64,000 nucleotides of DNA from Rhizoclosmatium globosum (taxonomy: Eukaryota; Chytridiomycota; Chytridiomycetes; Chytridiales; Chytriomycetaceae), in contig MCGO01000043.1 of NCBI GenBank assembly GCA_002104985.1, forward strand, positions 62,001-126,000. Direction: 5' to 3'. The notes beneath the pieces were generated by a model, which did no database searches, was not told the origin of the DNA, and was given only the letters and a program-made list of their open reading frames with translations. Below are positions 55,825 to 64,000 of this stretch, piece by piece (the stretch's first letter is position 1; every line of letters begins with the position of its first letter). The translations under genes and the position numbers were made by a program.

Positions 55825-58800
55825 ATGAAACGCGGCTTTGCAACACGAGCAGCCCCACCAACGCCCTCCACCACCACTTCAACAAGTGCAACCAAATCAG
55901 CGCCTCAATCGAGTGTGTTCCAAGTTCTCGTGCGCAAGAAACAGTCGTTCAACAAGAAACACAAAAGTTGGGACGACGATGGCATCCTTGTTGTGAAAGG
56001 TGCGTTTGAATGGTTTTGTGATCATGACTCACTCTTGGTTTCAAAGGCGGAGGAGAAGCGGCGGTTCTGTTTTCGATGGAGGGGAAAGAGTGAGTTCGAT
56101 TGCATTGGTTGAGGCGTACTCAACTCAGTACTCTTCCATCAACAACAAAGAATCGCAAAGAACCCGTCGTTCGTCGTGTCTCTGGATGTGCTCGATGAAA
56201 CAGTATACTCATTCGGAGGGAAGGAAGTTCAGGTGCAGTACCATCCTATGCGCCTTGGATTGAATTCGACACTGATGCTTGTTTGCAGATTTCAAACACG
56301 ATCGCGTGGGAAAGCTATACCTCTGGAAGTATGGCTTGGTTTGTGGTTGATCACTTTCTCAACCTCGTACCGTGTAGAATGTTTCCTTCAGTCGTCGTCA
56401 ACAACAGCACCCGTTCAATCTTCTACACCGCTTCAACAAACCCGTATCCAACCGAAACTTGCTTCATCATCAACTCCAAAGTTACCTGGAGGAATGGGGA
56501 AATTTAAGGCTCCAACGTTCACTGGAAATGGTCCGAATCCTCTCACTGTTGTCCCAACCGTTGTAAAACCGCGTCACGACCCTCTTGCATCTGGCGCAAT
56601 AGTAATGAAGCGTCCCGCCGTTTCTAAAGGAAAGTTCGTATCATTTTTTGCTTCTCGTTTTCATATTCCAAGAAACGCTTTACTGATTTGCATATCCTGA
56701 TCAGACAAATTGTGGATGTGGTCGTCGATCCTTACCTTGCGTGTTTGTATCCATGTAAATCTTTGATCGAAAGTTGATTCCATTGTTTAGTTCATTTACG
56801 TCCTCATCAAGTCGAGGGAGTCTCATTTCTTTATGAATGTGTCATGGGAATGAAGGGTAAGTCTTATTTCTTCGCAGTTGGACTTATTTACTGTCATTAG
56901 ACTTCAACGGTCATGGGGCAATCTTGGCTGACGAAATGGGTGAGAATTACAAAGTCGACAATGTTTTCTAGTCCTAACCTGGATTCTAGGTCTTGGGAAA
57001 ACGTTGCAAGCAATCACTTTGATCTGGACACTTCTTAGTAAGAGTTACTTCATACTTGTCTGGACAAAATATGCTGATCGCGATCTTGCACAGAACAATC
57101 AGCAATCGCAAACACAACTGCGCCTGTCAAGCGCGCCCTCATTGTTTGCCCAGCGTATGTACACTTGTAATGGCTTGTGTCATATCGCAATCAATCATGA
57201 AATAGAACGCTATGTCAAAACTGGAAACACGAATTTGGAAAGTGGCTCGGCGACGAACGTATCCGCGTTTTCGTGCTCGAAGAAAAGGCCGACATTAAAG
57301 ACTTTACCGTCGGAAAAGTGTTCAGTGTCTTGATTTGTGGATGTATGAAGTTGTGGCTCTTTCGGCGAAGTATACTGACACTGAAACAGATGAACGACTC
57401 CGAGTATGCAAAGACGCGATTTTAGGAGCTGGATTCGATATCGTGATTGCAGATGAAGGCCACCGTTTGAAAAACAAGCAGATTCAGGCTTCTCAAATCA
57501 TATCAGCCTTAAAAACACCTCGACGTGTAATTCTGTCAGGAACTCCCATCCAAAACGATTTGGGTAAGTTTCGGTAATGCAGGCAGAGGACTAATTCCTT
57601 TTTTCTTAATTCAGGCGAATTCCACGCAATGTGCGATTTAGTCAACCCAGGCGTCCTCGGAAACCGAAACACATTCTCAAGCGTGTACGAAACCCCAATC
57701 CTGGCCGCTAGAGACCCGAAAGCAACTCAAGAAGAAATCACGCTTGGACAAGAGGCATGATTTTTAAATTTGTTTCCCTCTCCTCATTCCATCAGCAATA
57801 ACTGTTCAACAACCCCCCCAAACAGAGGTCCCAAGAACTTCAAAGAATAACCCAAGATTTTATTCTGCGTCGTACGAGTGCTATTTTTACGGACGCGGGA
57901 AGCGCGAGTAAACTTCCACCCAAAACTGAAATCACACTCTTTATTCGGATGAGCCCTGTACAACAAACTGCATATGAACATATTGTCGCGCATTCGTTAG
58001 TGAAGCGCGTGATTGGAGATACAGCGGGCAGTGGAAAGAACGTGTTAGGGTACTTGACTGTTTTGAAGAAGGTAAATTCGGGGTTGTTCATTTTATTTCT
58101 GCAAGGTGACTGATTTGATTGTTTTTAAATTAGCTTGTCAATTCTGCGGCTCTGGTTTGTGTCACTATCTCTGATGGGATTGATTTTGATGCTTCGACAG
58201 ATGAATGAGGATAGTGTGTCTGCAAACGAACTTGGCGTTACCAAACGTTTGGCCAGTAAATATGACATGGACGCGTTGACTGGATTTGAACTGAGCTGTA
58301 AGGAGGCTTTTTGCGTGATACCAAGGTGCTAACCTCTCGTTCAGCAAAGTTGGAGACGCTGAGTGCCATTTTAACAGAAATCAGAAATACCACGAACGAA
58401 AAGGTGACTTGGATAGTCTTTGTAGTGGCCTTGTCTCAAAAAATCAAAATCAAAAAAGGTTGTTGTGATTTCCAATTGGACACAAACTCTGGACCTAGTT
58501 CAAGACTTGTTGAAAGAAAAAGAAATGACGTATTTACGGTTGGATGGTCAGACGGATTCATCGAAGCGCCAGGTACAGAATGCGTTAGTCCGCACTTGAG
58601 AGAGACTGACATTCAACCAATATGTGTCTAAACAATCAGAATCTCGTGGATCAATTCAACAACTCGACTGCGAATGCATCCTTTGTTTCTTGCTTTCAGC
58701 AAAAGCGGGTGGAATGGGACTGAATCTGATTGGCGCATCGCGTCTGTTCTTGCTTGATATTGACTGGAATCCTGCTGTCTGTTTACAAGCCATGGCACGG

Positions 58801-59279
58801 ATCTGGAGAGAAGGGCAGAAACGGAGTGTCAAGATTTATCGTTTTTTGACGACTGGATCTGTCGAAGAAAGGTATGTCTTGGGCGTTATCTGAATTGTAT
58901 TAATTTGACGTTGTTGGAATCCGTAGGATTTTTCAACGACAGCTGACAAAGATGGGACTTAGTGAATCTCTCCTGGATCAGACTGACCAAAGTTCAAGCA
59001 AGTTTTCGAAGGAGGAGTTGAAGGATTTGTTTAGTTATGATGGGGATGTGGATTGTTTGTCTGTACAAATTCGGGAGATGAGGTCAGTATTTAACGCTTC
59101 GTATCAACCACTGACGTATAATTTTACAGGTTCGAGAACGTGTGATGAATGGATTTGATGGATTTGCTTTGAAGGGGGAAGATGGATTACAACAATTGTC
59201 CAGGATCGACTCAGTGTTGGAAAGTTGCTACAAGTCAGGAGGGTTGAAGTCTTCAAGTTACTGTTTAGTCAAAAAGTGA
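55825..59279 (+). CDS. RDH54: RAD54B/RDH54-type SNF2 helicase
   Basis: DNA translocase that helps RAD51 in homologous recombination. Many short exons. The N-terminus carries the RAD54B block [17 protein letters not shown]; the helicase core follows: [20 protein letters not shown] (Walker A), [18 protein letters not shown] (the RAD54 form of the DEAH box), [20 protein letters not shown], then the second lobe [44 protein letters not shown] and [35 protein letters not shown] is the family's typical end of the core. The C-terminal exon after 59080 is uncertain, and the second or third exon junction near 56090 may lack a base. Introns of about 45-60 nt are frequent. Confidence 0.88.
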
Positions 59280-59383
59280 TTAGAATCTTGATAAATCTAT
59301 TTGGAAAACGTTGCCCCTTATATTTTTGACAGTGTTGTGTCTGTCACCCAAATCGATCACCCAAACCCAGAACAACACACACG

Positions 59384-61280
59384 ATGTTTGGCAAGAAGGT
59401 ACACGCACGCCCTTCTCACCAAGCAACCAACCAACCAACCAACCTCCAACCAGGCACCACCACCACGCACCATCCGCAAAGAAGACATTTCAGCGCCGCA
59501 AATGACAGAGCTCTTGCACGTGCGGGCCGAGCCAATTGCGACGCTGAGCCGCGCAGACTCGTTGCCGCGCAGTCTGAGCCAGAGCAAAAGCGCCACAAAG
59601 TCGATTCGGTCGTTCGCCTCGTCCGGCTCAAACGGCGAAAAGGCCCCAATTGCCGTCTCGTTTGCGGCCTTTTCAACCTTTGCCGGTTCCCTGGCGGCGT
59701 TCAAGGGCGCGGTGGCCGGCGCAGCGAGGGCCGGTGACTCATTGGCGAATGCCGCGGAGGAGGTGGCGAGACAGCTGGAAAACAGCGGAAGTACGTGTGT
59801 CGTGTGCGCACAAGCCTGGTTGCTGACCCCCTTCATACTTTACACAAAAATATCAACAGATACCTATGAACCTGATGCCATCAGAGACATTAATGCTCTC
59901 ATTGATACTTCTCACTTGCTTGCCAATGCCCTTCAAGCCTGGGTACGATATCCACTGGCATCTCTCTAATCACACTGACCCCCCGTATTCTCAACTAGAG
60001 TGAATCTCTTGGCTCTGATGTCGTGAACCCTCTTGCCAAACACTTGGGTGATATCTCGGCTACTGTCAAGGCGAAGCAGAATGCTAATAATGGGAGAATC
60101 AATGATCTCGTCCAGAAATTGAAGGCTGAAGAGGAACACTCCTACCGTCTTGGAAAGAAGAATATGAGAGATGTTGCGTCCCTTCATGAGGTATGTATAT
60201 TGTTTTGATTCTGAGCGAAATGAGAATAGTCGCGAAAGGGCACAACCCGAGTTTATAAGCTTCAAATGAAACCAAAATGTTTTGAGCGAAGCGAGCAAGG
60301 ATTCTGACTGCGACAAAGTCGATTCATGTTACTCTGCGTATGGCTGCCTGGACCGGCAACAAGTGCCGCCAGCAGGAGCTAAACACGGAGTGACGAATCT
60401 AATATTATCATATGATGCACCATCATCTCGTTATTATTCTATCGTACTAACGATTATTCAACTGTAGAGTTTGAATTTGCGTGTCACTTTGACAGAGGAA
60501 ATCAACAGACTCAACGCTACAAACGCTCAAATGCCAGACGTGTTTGCATCCAACTCCGTCGAGCTTCTCTTGAGTTGTACCTCTGCAGCCGCTTTTGCCC
60601 AATTGGAGGCAATCGAGACGATTAAGGATGGTGTCAAGACTGTGAGTATTTTAGTCGAGTCAATAAGCTCGAATTAATGACTTTTTTTTTTACAGATTGA
60701 CTCTGTGGTCGACTCTGTAGACTACCAACGCAAGAAGTTGGAAGCAATGGACTCCATCATTCACCACCTTACTCCAGCACAAAGTGTTGCACCTGCTTCT
60801 TCAACTCCTCCTCCCCCTGACGTTCCACTCCCAGTTACAACTCCTCAACCCCGTTCCTCTTCCCCTGTACCACCAGCTCCAGCTCGTACAACATCAAACC
60901 GTGCAAAGAGCCCCAACCCTTCTCCCTTGAAGCCAACAACCTCCACTCCAATGCTCCAAATTTCACAGCCACAACAACAAGCACCACCAAAGAAACTCCC
61001 ATTCTACCTTAACCCCTCAAAGCCAACCGGCCAATTGACTCCTCCAACATCTCCCCCAACAATTTCTCAACCTTTGACAGTCGAGACTCCTGAATCTTTG
61101 TCTCGGGATGCAATCGTTCAAAGGTATATGGACGAAGAGAGCGAGCTACTTCCAACTGATTCCGTTTCGAATGTTGCACCACGTGAGCCTGAAGAGCCGG
61201 TTGGAGAGGTGGAGAGACCAGAAACGCCAAGTATGAGCAGGGAAAAGAGTCGCGGGCTTCGATTCTTTGGTAGAAAGTGA
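59384..61280 (+). CDS. BAR-like coiled-coil protein with Pro-rich tail
   Basis: Six exons (59384-59398, 59454-59790, 59860-59942, 59999-60190, 60468-60641, 60696-61280) give about 460 residues. The first exon codes only MFGKK; its intron contains a (CCAA)n run. Residues about 60-270 are helical with heptads (AAFKGAVAGAARAGDSLANA, LLANALQAWSESLGSDVVN, KQNANNGRINDLVQKLKAEE, LRVTLTEEINRLNA), in the style of BAR or I-BAR domains that bend membranes. The tail is rich in Pro, Thr and Ser and ends RGLRFFGRK. The fold assignment is inference. The intron at 60191-60467 is unusually long. Confidence 0.65.
60191..60467 (+). other. Large intron with GAGCGAAGCGAG words
   Basis: At 277 nt this intron is about five times the usual size in the window. 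It contains TGAGCGAAATGAG and TTGAGCGAAGCGAGCAAGG, variants of the word repeated in the flippase intron, followed by TGCGACAAAGTCG, a short palindrome. No coding potential is conserved. Confidence 0.6.
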
Positions 61281-61489
61281 ACGTAGAGTACTTCATGGGT
61301 TTTAATAGGATTGAAGAAGTGGGTTAGAGGGATTGATTTCCGTAACATTCGTTAGTTGTTATTTTACTTTTATAGTTCGTTTTTCGTTTCGCAGTGCAGT
61401 CCTTGAGTAAAACATGGTTCATTTAGTTTATTTCAAGTTTACCATACAAGTTTGAATGTCCCCACTCTTTTAATTCATGATAATCAACT

Positions 61490-62270
61490 TTACAACTCTG
61501 ATTCCTCCCAATACTTTGCGTCTGAGATCCACTTTGAAAATGCAAAGTAGATTCCATGAACCATGCACGTATCTCGATTAACGATTCCGTTTGTGAGAAT
61601 TCCTGTGACATAATTCGCATTAAGATCGCTTAAATACCTAATTCAACACCATTTACCCATAGCTCCAGCGCTTTGTTTGATATCAGTCTGCCCCGTAAGT
61701 CGATCCATCACGACTCCCAACTCATCCCCTTTCAAGACCAAATCCATAATCTTTTGAGATAATTGATACCGCGCTGAGCACCCAATACCCGTCCGTCCCT
61801 GTAATTATGAGAAACCGTTAACTTGCAAATCAATTATCACACCAACAGACTAGTTCACTCACATCCTTGTCCACAACAACAACCCAACCCCCGTCAAAGT
61901 ACTGATCTCCAATCTTGTGAATTCCTCCTTCAACGCCAATTCCTGGTTTGAAGTACATTGATTTAGTGTATGTCCGAGAAAGAAGCCACACACACCAAAG
62001 TCTGCCCCTTCGACAGCCGCAAACGCTCTCTGCGCTCGATTCGTGGCGCCTTCGATTGTTTCTTCGTCGCTCATGGGCTGTATGAGTAATGAGAAAGTTA
62101 GCCTAATGCAAATCACGGAAGGGTTCTCACACCTGGTCGCTAACTCCACTCGCAACAGAAACTCCTTTCACAACAATATCACCCTCCTTTCTTCCAGGGA
62201 AGATCGTGGCAAGAGCTTGAGTCACTGCGCGTAGTTTTGAAAGGTTGGTTGTTCCAACAGCCACAAGCAT
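61490..62270 (-). CDS. DUF84-type inosine/xanthosine triphosphatase, copy 1
   Basis: Hydrolyses non-canonical purine nucleotides (ITP, XTP) in the family's known members (YjjX). Exons 62270-62133, 62077-61996, 61942-61863, 61798-61657 and 61602-61490 join to 184 residues. Motifs: LVAVGTTNLSKLRAVTQAL, ASGVSDQP, EGATNRAQRAF, GIGVEGGIHKIGD, GWVVVVDKD, GIGCSARYQL and the end GIVNRDTCMVHGIYFAFS. All frames are intact. It is the downstream member of a tandem pair on the same strand with identical intron phases. Confidence 0.9.
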
Positions 62271-62333
62271 TCTTTTTTCTTTTTGATTCGTAATGAACAA
62301 ATTGCCTTCCTACATTTATTGCACAGTTTTGGA

Positions 62334-63096
62334 TTAAATCCAATATTTAGTATCGCTGATCCACCGTGAGAATGCGAAATAAATCCCGTGAACGTAACAC
62401 GAGTCACGCGTCAGGATGCCGTTTGTCATTAGTCCTGTAGCCAAATCAAACACTGTTAAAAAAGACGTTTTTCAGCTACAATATACAGGCTTTACCCATA
62501 GCTCCAGCTCCAGACCGATTATCCACAAGCCCCGAAACACGATCAATCACAACCGCCATTTCCTCGCCCTCCAAAATCGGCTTCATCACTTTCATCGGAA
62601 CTTGGAATCTCGCAGAACAGCCTGTTCCAACTGCTTCCTATCCAAATATTTTCAAAATGAGCCCAAAGCGGAGAAGTAATCACAACTATACCTGACGGTC
62701 CACAACAGCCGTCCATCCAAACCCGAAATAGTTTTCTCTAACTTTATCAATACCGCCTTCGACGCCGATACCTGACACAAAGAGGCAAGAGTCAACAGGG
62801 GTTATGTTTTTGTCATAGAGCCAAACCATATGCAGCTTCAGGGACAAGTTCCAAAGCTCTTTTGGCTCGATTTACAGCTCCTTCTATAGTCTCGAGATCA
62901 CTCAGAGGCTGTAAACATTGTGAGTTTGGCAAGTTGTGGAAACAAAGGGCGGCATCTTCACCTGGTCACTAACTCCTGAGGGCACCTTGACACCCTTTAC
63001 GATGATGGTTTGATTCGGGAAGATTGTTTGTAATGCTGACTTGACGGCATTGAGCTTGGTTGGGTTGGTTGTTCCAACTGCGACGAGTAAATCCAT
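62334..63096 (-). CDS. DUF84-type inosine/xanthosine triphosphatase, copy 2
   Basis: Exons 63096-62962, 62908-62827, 62771-62692, 62637-62496 and 62434-62334 join to 179 residues. Motifs as in copy 1: LVAVGTTNPTKLNAVKSAL, VPSGVSDQP, EGAVNRAKRAL, GIGVEGGIDKVRE, GTGCSARFQV, GILTRDSCYVHGIYFAFS. The exons 2, 3 and 4 have the same lengths (82, 80 and 142 nt) as in copy 1, while introns differ in sequence, so the duplication is not very recent. The copy ends 63 bases before the start of copy 1. Confidence 0.9.
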
Positions 63097-63308
63097 GTTT
63101 TTTTTGCAGATGTTTCTGAACTGATGTTTATTCTGTACAAACCTATCCGTTATCTTGATGTTTCGAAGATAGACCCCTGGAAATTGAAGCTTATGAAAGC
63201 ATAATCATTACCTTTTTACAGGATTCACCAAGAAATCAAAATCAAAAGTATCGGGTAAGTAAACAACAAAAGTTGGTTGACAATTTTGACAATTTTCTCC
63301 ACCCTCAG

Positions 63309-63748
63309 TTCATAAGTTATTGTTCACCGCAAGATCAGGACCGAGGATCTGATCCCAAAGTTTCGTTTGGCAAACTTCAGCGTCTGGTCCGTTCTTTACC
63401 AATGTACTACGTCATTGGCATTTCCTTCATTGTTCATGTTACGGAGTCACCTGTTAAGGTTGCCTCCCACTTCCTGCCCGTGTGGAATGAACGACACTTT
63501 TTCCCTTGCCTTCCCTCCTCCTCGGATGTGCCTGACTCTCGGGTACGTTTTATTCTTCCATGATTCTTGTCATCAATATGTAATCTAGACTTTATTCCTT
63601 TTCATAGGGCTTGTCACACTCCGCACGTATGTCGCTCCTTCGATCGTCTTGGACAACTGTCCTTGGACCAACGATCTTAAACATTCATTCGTGCAGCAGT
63701 CATCTCAAACCCCCTCCTCCTCCGCTTCCTCCTGTGCTTGGCTTTCAG
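63309..63748 (+). CDS. Possible partial gene of unknown function
   Basis: Two open stretches, 63309-63542 and 63608-63748, are each framed by a good acceptor and donor and stay in phase (78 and 47 codons). The first reads SFGKLQRLVRSLPMYYVIG and SHFLPVWNERHFFPCLPSSS; the second ends KPPPPPLPPVLGFQ. Two further donor/acceptor-like sites flank them (63255 and about 63955), but no start codon is clear and the last stretch meets a stop near the window end. It may be a non-coding transcript or a frame-damaged gene. No homologue recognised. Confidence 0.3.
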
Positions 63749-64000
63749 GTACGCATAATGAATTGCTTAGTCTACCTTTCTTTCGTTCTTCCAAAGCTTC
63801 ACTTTAGGTTTGTTTATCCTTTGGCCCCATTTGATCATATAGCTTTTGTCTTTGTGTGGTCTTTTGGAGAATGAGTTGTTCTCTTTCACTTTGATTGTAA
63901 CTTTGATATCTCTGGTACGCATTTGTTCTTACAATTACATTTATTTATTTTCAGTTCTTATGGAACTTGAGGCCAAAGACCTTACGTTGGCAATGAACTC

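Overview
This window looks like nuclear DNA of an early-diverging zoosporic fungus, most likely a chytrid (Chytridiomycota). The evidence is: many short GT-AG introns of about 43-75 nt; intronless nuclear-type tRNAs without encoded CCA; fungal wall genes (chitin deacetylase, three glycoside hydrolase family 3 enzymes, paired glycosyltransferases); a BRE4-like FUSC membrane protein; and a cAMP-receptor-like seven-helix receptor of a type seen in zoosporic fungi and amoebae. The lineage is inferred; no marker gene fixes the species.

Layout. 0-1.7 kb: decayed 3' copies of a secreted Tyr/Lys/Asp-rich repeat gene, then tRNA-Ala(CGC) and tRNA-Pro(CGG). 2.7-7.1 kb: P4-type lipid flippase with a 416-nt intron full of tandem repeats. 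7.2-10.9 kb: eIF2-alpha kinase with an N-terminal PAS-like domain. 11.0-13.2 kb: two inverted initiator tRNA-Met genes flanking a broken F-box/LRR gene and a dispersed repeat. 13.4-22 kb: PH-domain protein, GPCR, REV7, an unknown acidic protein and chitin deacetylase. 22.3-23.6 kb: the intact repeat-protein gene followed by a second identical tRNA-Ala, matching the block at the window start. 23.7-34.1 kb: BRE4-like protein, intronless LRR-kinase, SWI3-type chromatin remodeller subunit and a second PH protein, all on the minus strand. 34.3-40.2 kb: CAP-domain secreted protein and two tandem GH3 genes. 41.0-42.5 kb: second copy of the dispersed repeat. 42.5-46.1 kb: a TFIIF-beta fragment split by a Ty1/copia-type retrotransposon. 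46.1-55.3 kb: PRP38A, two glycosyltransferases, histidinol-phosphatase, a DUF3128-like protein, a small unknown protein and a third GH3. 55.8-63.1 kb: RAD54B-type helicase, a BAR-like coiled-coil protein and two tandem DUF84 NTPases. The last kilobase holds an uncertain partial gene.

The most informative structure is the retrotransposon at 42,611-45,583. It has a TG...CA LTR, a 5-bp target duplication (CCAAG) and a Gag-protease gene. That gene joins in frame across three spliceosomal-type introns, which a retrotransposed element should not keep. It interrupts the winged-helix exon of TFIIF-beta, and its pol region and half of its 3' LTR are deleted.

A technical point affects reading of the genes: about ten genes carry single-base frameshifts, and every one I could resolve is a one-base loss, often in a short homopolymer. 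Long-read sequencing error is the simplest explanation, although GH3 copy 2 and the first 745 bases are dense enough that real decay is possible.
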